A stretch of DNA of 31,068 bases from Apostichopus parvimensis (taxonomy: Eukaryota > Echinodermata > Holothuroidea > Aspidochirotida > Stichopodidae), in the NCBI GenBank assembly GCA_000934455.1, contig KN886684.1:17587-48654 (forward strand), read 5' to 3'. This document shows positions 11,801 to 22,283 of this stretch, piece after piece. Both the position numbers and the translations under genes were made by a program. Every line of letters begins with the position of its first letter. Position 1 is the stretch's first letter. The notes beneath the pieces are model-generated. The model did not search any database. It was not told where the DNA came from and saw only the letters and a program-made list of their open reading frames with translations.

Positions 11801-14800
11801 GACCTTATGGTGACATATAGTTAATGATCCCTGGTTTCACTTCATTGGTGTTTAACCAAAGATTAGCATCAACTTAAAAATGCTTTGGAACTGAATTGAT
11901 TTCGGCGGTAAGTACCCTTTACAAACGAGTCCCTCCCGCTATCGGAATGTCCTTTTTAGTGACTTTGTTGAATATATATTTCAATTTTCATATCTCCATT
12001 TTAGAATGTTGAACGGGAAAGTTCTGGGAGGAACAAAAGAAGCACTGGAGGTAAGAAACATTTATCATTCTTATTAATTTCTTTTGTCAAGGAACTTTAA
12101 CATGAACCTTTTACAAAAAAAAAATACATGTTCTAAAGAAGGACATTACAAGTATGAATATAATTTTCATTTTTTCCCCATTTTTTTCAATTGAGAGGTA
12201 CCCATCGATATATATGATTCATCTAACTTTATTAGTCATTTATATCATTGTTTTTGATACACAATTATTGTGATTTCTGTTTTTTTTTTACATACATTTG
12301 TTTATTATGCTGTTATACTTCCGTTTCGTGATGTGGTAATCAACTATATACCAATACCTACTATCCTTATATCATCATCGACTGGTTAATATTTATTAAA
12401 TGCTTTCTTCACACAAAGACGTACTGTTGATTATTTAATTTGGTTACAAAAAATACTGTAAAACGAAAACTAACCCGCTTTTAAAGATGGCTGGAAACAA
12501 CTTATAGTTAGAAAAAAACTGAGAGCCTTTTAACGTTTTTCGCGGTGGTCTAAAGGAGGCCAACATTTATTGATTAATCTTAAACAAACATAGCTACTAG
12601 AATTGATCGGGATTTTTAAAATAAGTTTACTTCATTTTAAATTTCGGTATGAATGTAACTTACTTTTCATTTTGAATTTGGGTTTCATGCCCTTAGGAAA
12701 CTATTATAATAGAGATACCCATCGGTGAATAAATACATATATAGTATTCATCTCACTTAATATTCAATTCCGTTTGTAAATAAAAAAATGTTATCATCAA
12801 AAACAGTATTACAGAAACGTAATTAATCAGTCATATTAATGATCGTAATTAATCAGTCATATTAATGATCTTAATTGACAATAATGGTGGTTTTGATTTT
12901 GTGGTCTTCACATATTTTTGGTTAATATGCATTTATACCTACGTTTCTTGATGTGGTCATTATATATATTAATTAAAACCTACCACCTTAAGTTATAATT
13001 CTTTCTTGGCAGAGAGGCGTACTCAAAATACGTGGTTTTTGTAATTTAGTTTAAACAACTAAAAAGATGTAAAAAAAGGGAAAGCAACCCGCTTTTAACA
13101 CTGGCTGGGAAATTAAAAAATATGAAAGCCTTTAAGGTTTGTCGCGGCGGTGAAAAGGAAGCCAACATTTGTCGTTTTAAATTAAATAAACATAGTTACC
13201 AGAAACTACTTCTTTTTCTTTTTTTTAGGGGGGGGGGGGGTATTCTGTTACTTCATTTTAAGATTTGTCTTTATATTTGTTGTGTCCTTTTATGATTTTA
13301 AGATTTGTACTTTCATGGTGTTCTTCCAAGCAGGAAAATGCATGGAAGATTTATGTTTAATACTTTGACAAACATTTGTTGTTGCTTTTGTGCAAACCGT
13401 TTTCACTTTTATCGAGAGTTCGGTAAACGGAACAGCGAGTTCTGTAGTTCAATTTAAAATTGATCGCATCCATTTCTTACAAGTTTTTCTCTTTCATTCC
13501 TTCAGACTCCTCCTACTTTTTCTACCAAGAGCCAGAATATCCTCGAGATTGTAAAGAAGTTTACGACCAATGTGAAGGGAGTTCCTCTGAATCTGGAATT
13601 TATCTGATTAAGCCAGATGGAGCCAATGAACCTTTTCAAGTTTACTGTAATAACTCAATTGACGGAGGAGGCTGGACGGTAAGAACATAACATAATATTA
13701 CCCATAAATTAATTTATATTTAGCGTGCTTGCTGCAGTTTGTTGACATTTTATATTTTATTGGTTCAGTAAAAAGCGATTCCTTTATACAAATTATGTGT
13801 GTTACAGGTGCTGATTCGTTCGACAAGGCATGTATTCTTTATTCATAACTTTCAGTTTGAATTAATTCTCAGGAAAACGTTACTTAGTGTCAAATGTACC
13901 GTATTAGATATGTATTTCTAATAACGCTTAACATAACTTCCCGAGTAACCATTAATAACCCTAAGTATGATTGTTTTCTCTTGTAGCGAGAAAATTTTTC
14001 GGTAACTCAAAATGTTTTTATAGCCATATTACTGTTCGCAATATGGGCAAAATTATATGATACCAAATGTATTCCATTAGAAAAAGAAGAATCTAAATAG
14101 TGTACAGGTTACCGTATCTGTTCAACGTAAGACGAACCATTTAACACTAACCACACTGATACATCAAACCCGTACATCGTACAAATGGTTGATTATGTTC
14201 AAACCAAATATTACATGTTTTTGTTTTGAAACTAAACCAGGTCTTCCAACGCCGGGTCGATGGTTCCGTAGAATTTTACAGAGACTGGGATGATTACCGA
14301 GATGGTTTTGGTTTCCTGAAAAGGGAATTTTGGCTTGGCAACGATAAAATATCACTCTTAACTAACCAAAAGGATTACATGCTTCGCATTGATTTAAACA
14401 ACGTGAATGGAGATCCCTATTTTGCGAAGTACGACCTGTTTAGGATCAGCGATGAAGAGACTAAATATCGTTTAGTTGGCCTTGGAGAATACGATAGCTC
14501 CAGCACTACAGGTACGTATATATAAAACCTCGTGGATTTTGCTTGTCATCATCAATACCTTATAACAAATATTTCAAAGGACTAAGTATTAGCAAGGAAA
14601 TTGTGAACGCCTCTACCAAATTATGCATAACTACCTTGATCCATTGCCTCCTTTTCTAACATTTGTCTTCAAATGAACCCGTGTAATTAGTTTGTCAGTT
14701 CATTAGCTGAATGTAATCATTCATCAAATATGTAGCATATACGCAGACGTTTTAGAAATGATCAGCTCAAAAACGATATCTATAATTATGATCTCATTTA

Positions 14801-16290
14801 CATGTTTACTATAACATTGCATAAATTTGCAACGATACATTGCAAACCTCCAGGGCAATGGCCGTTATACTCTACTTCTGTTGTTATAAAAAACACCGGA
14901 AGAATCCAACACGACAACGCTGTCAGACTGAGCATACTGTCTTTAATATATCCATAATTTTTTTTTACATTTGGTTTATGTATTGTGTTCGAATGTGAAA
15001 TTTAATAAAGTATACTCATGTGTGATAAACGATACAATTGGGAGATCTAGCATATACAGCCGATGGTCATAGACAATTACTGACTCTATTTTAATTGAAA
15101 TACTACACCGTATGTAATCAAATCGGAAGAAAGCTGGTCAGGTAGAATTGTGTTTGGAATCCATGATTAATGCGCTCCGAAAATGAACTCAGGTTGAAAG
15201 ATATACCTTAAATGAACTCAGGTTGAAACACTTATACCTTCAGTAACAGAAGGACTTGTTATTGATACCAACAAACCTATTTCAACTTCAATTTCATCTC
15301 CCCATGATCCATAATATTTCGTCATCCTACCTAAGTACCAAAAGGACCTCATCTCCCTTCAACTGGAAACAGAACGAAAAGAGAACAATGACAATAAATT
15401 AGAAATCTTTATAGACTTCTTAAACAATAATCCAATAATTTGGTAAATAAAACCATTGATGAAAAAATCATTTTCTTCACAATAATTATTGATTAATTTG
15501 TTTTTACGATTCCCATATACCGGTACCATTGTCGGAGCAGTGATATATTACTTGAGATAGACATAATGTGTACCATGAAGTACAAAGGAATCCATAAGGT
15601 GTGATGTGAAAATTGGATACTTGACAACAAACTGGTTTAAATTAAGCCATTTTGTCCAGTTTTTATTGTATGTAATTAATTGACGTTCGAAAGGGTTCCA
15701 GTATTATCGTTAAGAAATGGTCAGTTTGCAATAAAATGTATCCTGGTGTAATAACAATGTTGGGAAAAAACACACATATATAATAAAGGAAATCCATATT
15801 AATTAAGTTTTCATCTAAAGGCACTAATAATTCCTTCAAGTAGTGTAAACGAAATTTATTTGGAAATAAATACAAATTTTCAGAAATTGTTTGTTTAATA
15901 TGACAGTGTTTCATTCATCATTAATTCCACATAAATTCTACTATGAACCTTTTCTTAATTTATGCCGTGTGGAAATAACTGGAAAATATTTTAAATATGA
16001 TCATGCATTTTTCTCCATCACTGGTTTTCTTTTTCACAGTGAATGATAGAATGGCAATATACAGGAACCAGTCATTTTCGACATTCAACCGTGACAACGA
16101 ACTTGATAGTAGTTATAACCTGGCCCAGTATTATCATGGAGCGTGGTGGTACAGGTATTACTATAATTATGTCAATCTCAACGGACTTTACTCAGCGGGA
16201 AGTACTAATTACAAAAGCATCGAATGGTATAGTCTTCCAGGAAGTAGTTACAACATAAAATACGCAGAAATGAAGATACGTCCAGTGTAA
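8783..16290 (+). CDS. Secreted fibrinogen-related-domain protein, gene A (5 exons, 269 aa)
   Basis: Join 8783-8851, 12005-12050, 13506-13678, 14241-14511, 16040-16290 (810 nt with stop). All introns are GT-AG and all phases fit. Residues 1-21 form a signal peptide. Residues 24-38 hold R32-N-K-R35, a furin-type site. The FReD runs from about 50 to 269: PRDC (51-54), GGGWT-VFQRR (92-101), EFWLGND (125-131), GAWWY (220-224), LNGLY (233-237), MKIRP (264-268). This family usually makes secreted lectins that bind acetylated or other sugars in innate defence. There is no collagen or coiled-coil region. Cysteines remaining in the mature chain are C54, C61 and C86; the usual C-terminal pair is missing. 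Possible N-glycosylation sites are N87 and N196. Sugar specificity is unknown. The domain call is secure; the immune role is inferred. Confidence 0.93.
8852..12004 (+). other. Gene A intron 1 (3,153 bp)
   Basis: AT-rich intron with no supported gene. Remnants of an older internal tandem duplication are visible: TTGTTCTCT-containing segments near 9977 and 10195. Compared with intron 1 of gene B it lacks about 1.1 kb between them. Confidence 0.75.
12005..12050 (+). CDS. Gene A exon 2: 46-nt microexon with RNKR furin-type site
   Basis: A T-rich acceptor ending TTTTAG precedes AATGTT; the donor is GTAAGA. It adds NVERESSGRNKRSTG plus one base of the next codon. It is too short for ORF finding, but it is the only piece that joins exon 1 (phase 0) to exon 3 (phase 1) in frame, and its counterpart in gene B is conserved. 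Cleavage after R35 would free the FReD with about 15 residues before its first conserved cysteine. Confidence 0.8.
12051..13505 (+). other. Gene A intron 2 (1,455 bp)
   Basis: Two halves look related to each other: the segments near 12240-12600 and 12890-13200 share motifs such as CGTTTC(G/T)TGATGTGGT, AACCCGCTTTTAA and a GTCGCGGCGG-like stretch, so an old internal duplication is likely. It also holds the 26-bp repeat (12818-12869) and a 13-base G-run (13228-13240). No gene is seen. Confidence 0.65.
12818..12869. repeat. 26-bp exact tandem repeat, two copies
   Basis: A 26-base unit starting CGTAATTAATCAGTCA is present twice in exact copy (12818-12843 and 12844-12869). Unit B has one copy near 27147, so it expanded in A after the large duplication or contracted in B. 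Confidence 0.9.
13506..13678 (+). CDS. Gene A exon 3: N-terminal part of the FReD
   Basis: Codes for residues 39-96. It contains YPRDC, DQC, SGIYLIKPDG, VYC and GGGWT, the classical start of a fibrinogen-related domain. C54 and C86 should form the conserved first disulfide; C61 is an extra cysteine. Acceptor CTTCAG, donor GTAAGA. The protein sequence is identical in gene B. Confidence 0.93.
13679..14240 (+). other. Gene A intron 3 (562 bp)
   Basis: GT-AG intron without recognisable content, aligned along its length with 27998-28585. Confidence 0.8.
14241..14511 (+). CDS. Gene A exon 4: central part of the FReD
   Basis: Codes for residues 97-186 plus one base. It starts VFQRRVDGSVEFYRDW and includes GFGFLKREFWLGND and the DYMLRIDL strand of the domain. 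Acceptor AACCAG, donor GTACGT. Only one residue differs from gene B (I133 versus L). Confidence 0.93.
14512..16039 (+). other. Gene A intron 4 (1,528 bp)
   Basis: GT-AG intron without a supported gene. It holds a 29-bp imperfect tandem repeat (15181-15238). Confidence 0.75.
15181..15238. repeat. 29-bp imperfect tandem repeat, unit A
   Basis: AAATGAACTCAGGTTGAAA begins at 15181 and again at 15210. The same pair exists in unit B (29553 and 29582), so it predates the large duplication. Confidence 0.85.
16040..16290 (+). CDS. Gene A exon 5: C-terminal FReD region (ligand and calcium side), stop
   Basis: Codes for residues 187-269 and TAA. It carries FSTFNRDNE (199-207), matching the calcium loop of the family with Asn in place of the first Asp; GAWWY (220-224); a tyrosine-rich YRYYYNYVN segment; LNGLY and MKIRPV. 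The family cysteines expected before GAWWY and just after it are Leu and Tyr/Asn here. Acceptor TTCACAG. Confidence 0.93.
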
Positions 16291-16590
16291 TACATCAGAC
16301 ACAGACAGCAACATCAATCACAAAACATGAAGTTTCTTCAAGGATCCCTTGAGTCCCGTGAAAATTCAAACTTTCATCGAAATTTGAAAAACTATTTCTC
16401 AAACAAGGCACCAGCAAACGAGTGCTTCTGGAGAAATGAGCTTAAAACTTTCGAACACATTGAACGAATAATTTCACTTGACGAGTAACTTTGAATATAA
16501 CTCTTTGTCAAAACCGATAACTGCTTTTTGATCATATTTTCGAATGACGAATACTGAAGAAGAATAAATTTCAAGTAATTGTCCACCTGA
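16291..16590 (+). terminator. Gene A 3' UTR with AATAAA poly(A) signal
   Basis: A canonical AATAAA at 16563-16568 lies about 275 bases after the stop and is conserved at the equivalent place in unit B. The UTR has about 98 bases (16321-16418) that gene B lacks, including the short palindrome TCAAGGATCCCTTGA (16338-16352). The exact cleavage site cannot be seen. Confidence 0.6.
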
Positions 16591-16833
16591 GAGTAAATCC
16601 TTTGTCCTGTGTGTGTTGAATGTTTAAACAGCAGTAAGTTGATGACGAAGACCATAATGTTAGCACATTTAATTGAAAGCAGCTTGTCCAATGATTTTTG
16701 TCAATTAAGGTACATGCCTAACTCACTCCCCACATACTAAACGAAACTCATAACGTGATACATTTAATGAAAAGCAGCCAGTCTATCAATTTCTTAAGAA
16801 AACAAATTCCCCTATAAGTGTATCTTACATTCT

Positions 16834-16848
16834 CCCCCCCCCCCCCCC
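16834..16848. repeat. 15-base C-tract near the start of unit B
   Basis: Run of 15 C in AT-rich DNA, about 155 bases into unit B. The equivalent place in unit A (about 3255-3270) is C-rich but interrupted. Other C-tracts lie at 3904-3915, 17453-17464 and 30952-30962. Confidence 0.85.
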
Positions 16849-16889
16849 ATATAAAACAAATACAAGCCTTTTACCATATAAAGTGTTAC

Positions 16890-16907
16890 TATAAATAGTT
16901 ATAAATA
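16890..16907 (+). promoter_or_regulatory. TATA box before orphan signal exon, unit B
   Basis: TATAAATA at 16890-16897 followed by a second ATAAATA, equivalent to the pair in unit A. It precedes the broken copy of the signal-peptide-like ORF at 16971. Confidence 0.4.
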
Positions 16908-16970
16908 TCCATCCGCCCAAGTATCAATAAGTTTGCTTAAAATTACATCGAAATCAAGAAATGATTCAAT

Positions 16971-17009
16971 ATGAGATACTTAATCATGTTTATGTTTGCT
17001 TCTTTCTGA
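16971..17009 (+). pseudogene. Broken copy of the orphan signal exon, unit B
   Basis: The same ATG and first ten codons as at 3392 (M-R-Y-L-I-M-F-M-F-A) are present, but the thirteenth codon is TGA (17007-17009) where unit A has TGG. Only 12 residues would be made. The stop shows that this exon is not needed in unit B, and weakens the case that the unit A copy is functional. Confidence 0.4.
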
Positions 17010-18561
17010 ATTATTCCATTTCAGAGCACATAAACGTTTCGAACATAATTGAAGAAAGTTTTCTCGATTCAGAGGATTTAAAGAACAAAATGTTCGCTTC
17101 TTATGGTCTAAATATTTTCATTTGGATGATAGACAAATGACTTGCCATTAATAGCCAACATGCTAGTTACCATCAAATGTGTATGGTGCCATCTATTGTA
17201 ACTTTGTACAACGCCTTAGTGGCCACATTAGTTTACCATTAGTCAGTGTGTAACCCAAAAGAGAAATTATTTGAAGTATACCCATCTATTTCGGTATTCA
17301 AGTGACAAGAGGAAAAGAAATATCACGGGACTGTTTAAACCTTTTGAAAGATGCGGGTCTTACATTGAAGTTTGGAAAGCGTGAAGTTAGCTACGGGGAA
17401 CTTGAGGTATAGGAGCGTGCTGTACAATAATCGCTCACAGAGACCATGCCTGCCCCCCCCCCCCTCTACTTTATAGATGGTCAGTGTAGGGGAAATGGAT
17501 CATTAGGGGTACTTTCTTCATTCAGTTGGAGAAGAATTGAGCCACTACTATAACGGTTGGACCCTTTATTTCCAAATTTACACGAAGTATTTAGCAGCAA
17601 AAACTTGCGTTTAAGACTACTTGTATTTATTTAATTTATTGTCTAAATGTGTATCAGAGTGTACTATTTGGCGTCTTAATTGTTTATTCTTTGGTTGTTT
17701 AAAAACAAAACAATCCCTGAATAGGAGACGGCTTTAATGACACCAGGGCAGCACCCCTTCCTTTATGGAATCCTTGATTCACATCTGTCCCTCACAAAAT
17801 GAGTCAAGTCACTATCCCAGTCAGTCGGGGAAGTTCTTAATGTATTATTTAGCGTAGGGTTCTCAGATGCCAACTTAATACATCTTGTAAATTTGGAGGT
17901 ACGGCAATTCCGTGTGTATCCAATAGAAGGTTTACAAAGGTACATGTGACTAGAAGATCCATCATTTCATTATCTGGAACTCTTGATTGCTAATTCAATG
18001 GATAAAGCAGAACGATACAGCAATGGTTTTGAGTGCATCCGTAAGTAGCAATGTGGGGGTGGGGTGGTGGGGGAACATAATCATACACTTGCTTTCCCAC
18101 TGTCAATAGCAATAGTAAGGAGGAGAGGGGTTACCTGCATCCTACCCTACCCCGTTACTAAACAGTGTCATATTGTCACTGGACCTCCATTTTTTTAAGA
18201 TTGTTTAATTGTCGTAACTTCAGATAAACCAGTAGTCATATATATAAGTTTTACTTTCCGTTTTAGTTTGGCTTTAAAATTCCCTAAAAATTCCCTTAGC
18301 CTAAGACAATACATGTTAAAATAACTTAATCATAACAAAGGGTTGTACAAATTCATTGCTTTATATGCGCCGCAATCCGACTATTTTCCTCTAATTCCAT
18401 TTCATTTATTTTCCTCTTACTTAACTTGTGTGACATTTAAAATTAATTTCAAACCATGTTTCCAGCGCTGTTGTGAATGTTCATTTGCAGAGAATCAATG
18501 AATATTGAGTGGTCTTTCGTTTTTAAATTACCTCAGCAATCGATAAAATAGACAATATAAC

Positions 18562-18583
18562 AATAATAATAATAATAATAATA
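18562..18583. repeat. AAT trinucleotide microsatellite
   Basis: About seven AAT units; the equivalent site in unit A (about 5331-5346) has fewer and is interrupted. Ordinary slippage variation. Confidence 0.8.
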
Positions 18584-21482
18584 ACCAAAGGCAAATTGTA
18601 TCGCCTTAAGAATATCACTGTTGTGAAAAGCGCCCTCAACTATTCAGAGCTGCAAAGTATCGACTGCAATAAGCACCTGAGAATTCAATGGGGCTCTACA
18701 GCCACAAACATAACTAATAGAGGGTGTTATCAAATCGATCATATCTAGTTCATTAAAACTTGACAAGTTGCATTGACTGACTGCAGATCTAGAAAACTTT
18801 TCCATAGTGCTATTGAACACGTGAAAAAAACTCCAAGGTTAATGTATTCCAAATTTCCCGCTCTTTTATCTGCATTTTAAAGTAAACGCAGTTAGTCAGA
18901 TACTGCAATTTTAATATCAAACATTGTCACAACTCGAATAGCTTATTAGAGGCCCTTTATGCATTCCATTATGAACACTTAATAACCGATCCCTAACTCG
19001 ATAAACGTTTTTGGTACAATTGAGTAGTAAATAACCGCATTATCATGACAATGAGTTTCTTTCGTATAATTTTGGCCGATTCGAAGAGTTCGATCGAATG
19101 TGATCATTGACTGCAGTATACAATCGTCTATTCCCCATCCCCCACCCTCCTTCCCTCCGCCCCGTCCTACCTTCCTCACTCCCAAAAAAAAATAAAAAAG
19201 AATATGTATACCGTCAACGTCGAATGTAGATAGATTTAAAGTCTTTACCGGTGATTTGCGGTCAATGGAGGTGTTAAACTTTATATGAGGTTCAATTAAG
19301 TCTCTTTATAGATCACATGCAAACACCAATGTCCTATTGTAAAATTAATATGACGTATGGTTCACGCACATATTGTTTGATTGTATACATCAATCCTTAT
19401 CAAAGCCATTTTTATAAAGTTGTTGTTTCTGAGCATCGACTAGGAGTAAGTTATACAGCGACCTCAACCAGCTATCTTGAAGTATGATGTCTAAAAACAT
19501 AAGTTTCATGCCGATATGTCATACGCCTACATAACCGGCGATAAATGTATCTGCATTGTCTTCTTTGGTTACAAAGATATTCAACGATACATTTAAATCA
19601 AAAGAATGCTGAAAATTAATACATATATGTACACACAAACAAAGGATGAAGTATACCCAATATGTATTTATTGTTATTACTTACTAAAACCTGTCTGAAT
19701 TAAGAGAATAGAAAATTATTCCTCTACGGCTGAAATATTGTCATCAATTTTTAAAATTTTACTGAATACATACATGGCCAACCAAAACAGATCCTGCTAA
19801 TGTAAATGGAATATTTCAGTACTGATAAACTGTAAAGGTAACTTGAAAGACATTAAACTGGTTTTTCTCAAAGTTGAGAACGACCGAATATAAACTTAAA
19901 ACTTCTAACTCCTACATGGGCTTGATCTGTTTATCTGTATAATTCTTGTTGGCTAGCATATCATTTTACAGGGGATGATTTCCTTTATCTTTCCTGATGA
20001 CGTAATCTGCTCTGGCTATCACATTGCTTCTCTTTCTACGCAGCACTACACACGTCTTCTACAACCACTGAATGCTCAGACATCGTGTATGTATGTCTTC
20101 GTGACAGGCAACAATTGATAACAAGTTCCGTCATTCTCATCGGTCATATAGGAGAATCGCCGACAAAAGTCGATATCACGATTACACTATTAAAAAGATG
20201 GAAAGACAGTCAGTGTCGGCCTTAACTTCAAGGCAACTGTTTAGTAAGACCAACTGAAATAAATAAATGAAATCATACGATCACTGCTGTCACATTCTCA
20301 TCGATGTTCAGAGGTTTACTGTACACATACTGTACAATGTATGATAGGATTGATGTCGTCCTACGTCATAAATTCCATTCATTAAAAGAACTCCCTTCCA
20401 TTGCCTTTGTAACATGTTGGTAGTAAGGGTATAACTTCACAAAGACACTATAAAATCACAAATCCTTCTCCTTGTATAAACTAACCTTAATGGGGAGCAA
20501 TACTGCCTGATTGACTCTTCACATACTTTTAGTATACATATTTACGCCAACAATAATGACCTTTATCATGTTATTCTTTTTACGACTTCATTGAATGAAG
20601 AAAAATCAAATTCTTGGCCATTAACCCCTTATCCGTCCTTTTCTTCCATATTGGAGGAGAGGGAAGCAGATAAACAGCTGTTCATGACGTCATACATGCA
20701 CCTGAGAGAGTTCCTGAAAATGCGTTGCCAACTTAAATAATATTTACATAGTTAACTTTAACACAACTTGTTAGACTTTAGGATATTTATTTAAAAAATG
20801 TAAAACACCTTAAAAATTCATGTAAATGTAAAATATTTAACCAATTTTGAAGGATAGATGCATACGTACACTAAATGTCGTTTATAAATAAATTTGCGTA
20901 AATAGGTATTTTGCAAGATGACTGTTAACCCAGACGCACAGTGATTGTCATTGTTTGCTTCCGAATTTTAAACTACGGCTACATCACTGTCTTCTGAAAT
21001 TACTATTTTTGGGTCGCATCTTATGTCGGGGTGATGGAGTAAGGTCTACGCAATAGTCATCTGGGATAATGTTGGCCTCAGTCATGTTGAATTGCTCGAA
21101 TGAACGATACTTTTCATTGACGAAGTGATGATCGCAGTCACAGTATGTCGAGTAGTGTTACTATGACTAAGTGATATAGTAACTATACTTGTTACCTGAA
21201 CTACGATTGTGGATATTGGACAATACACTATTAAGGCCTAGGCTTCATCTCGTCTGTATACAGTACTCAAAATCGAACGCAAAGTGGCTGCGTGATGACT
21301 TAAGTTATTATTTTTTTTTAGATTTCTGAATAATGAAGTCCAATTCAACCGTTGTAATAATTTGAAAATCATTGATAGTTAAACAGTTTCAGCATATATT
21401 GTACACGAGCGTTGTTTTGTGTGCAGCGGTACCACGAGAGAATCTACATAGCGGCAAGTCTAACTCTGCCGTGGTGCATGTG

Positions 21483-21490
21483 TGACGTCA
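21483..21490 (+). promoter_or_regulatory. CRE-like TGACGTCA site upstream of gene B
   Basis: Perfect TGACGTCA at the position equivalent to 8060-8067 in unit A, in the same conserved context. Confidence 0.4.
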
Positions 21491-22040
21491 TGCAGACGTT
21501 GCATCCTGGGTAATTTCACAAAGACATGGCAACTTGCAGAGAGCGTGGGTGGGATTACATTAAAAGAAAACTCGTGTTTCCCTTGATATGGAGGTTTGAT
21601 ACTGTTAAATGGTATCCTAAGGCTTGATTGTAGATATATACATTTGTTTTTTGGGCACTGCTTAAGGGGCTTTACAGCAGTTTTCTTAACATCATTTAAC
21701 TGGTGATGATAAAACTGCAGGAGACGAAATTCAGTTAATTGAAAGTAGTACGTTAGGATTCAAACTTACGGAGGTACTTATAGGTGAAAGGTTAATCAGC
21801 TGAGTGTAATATATATGCGATATAATTTGTGTTATCGAAAGAGATATTTTGAATTGGTTTGAGATTGCATATGAATGTAATATTACCGATGTGACCATTA
21901 ATGTAACATCGCATTACGTCTATACAATTAAAGCTATCAACATGGACTAATAGTAGTAATAGTAGTCATAATGTTTACTCTTTAAGGGACAATAGAAAAA
22001 CTGTTAGCTTATGTTTTTATTAACGTGATCATCCAGGTTC

Positions 22041-22214
22041 TAACAAATAGTATAAATGTAAATGGTTAATCAGCTCTTCGGTGACACGTGTTAACAGCCA
22101 CGTCATAGTTCGCAGGGTGTGCTCAGAAAGTGGTTGAACTGGTTCGCTGCCAGAAAGTTTACTTCATTCCTTCTTGAGATTTGCGATCGTTAAGACCAGA
22201 AAAAAATCGTCAAG
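22041..22214 (+). promoter_or_regulatory. Core promoter and 5' UTR of FReD gene B
   Basis: TATAAAT at 22051-22057, 164 bases before the ATG, in the same position as in gene A. The E-box is GACACGTGTT here, so the palindrome of unit A is imperfect in B. The start context CAAG-ATG is unchanged. Confidence 0.55.
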
Positions 22215-22283
22215 ATGCAGTTCATCCTAACATTTTGTGTTTTGGGACTCTTTTCTCAACTTCCAGCTTTTCAGGCAGAAACC
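22215..22283 (+). CDS. Gene B exon 1: signal peptide
   Basis: 23 residues as in gene A with A18 in place of V18; donor GTAAGT. The A-x-x-A pattern near the end (A18, A21) leaves the cleavage site plausible after A21. Confidence 0.9.

Larger units (their letters stand above)
3114..16677 (+). repeat. Tandem duplication unit A (13.56 kb)
   Basis: Base 3114 aligns with 16678, and sequence similarity then continues through spacer, promoter, all exons, introns and 3' UTR of the FReD gene. The left edge is placed at the shared string AGCAGCTTGTCC, since sequence before 3114 does not match sequence before 16678 well. Compared with unit B, unit A has about 300 extra bases (near 4886-5187), a hairpin insertion (7931-7962), an extra 26-bp repeat copy (12818-12869) and about 98 extra bases in the 3' UTR. 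It lacks about 1.1 kb of intron 1. Non-coding divergence looks like roughly 4 to 12 percent plus many indels. Confidence 0.9.
17010..22040. other. Upstream spacer of gene B
   Basis: About 5 kb with no supported gene, equivalent to 3470-8610. It holds a C-tract (17453-17464), an AAT microsatellite (18562-18583, longer than in unit A), two blocks unlike unit A (about 19616-19890 and 20151-20565), and a conserved TGACGTCA (21483-21490). Conservation with unit A is strongest from about 20640 to the gene. Confidence 0.6.

Noticed and set aside
16043..16258. Second frame overlapping exon 5 of gene A
   Set aside because: Shadow of the real FReD exon in another frame.
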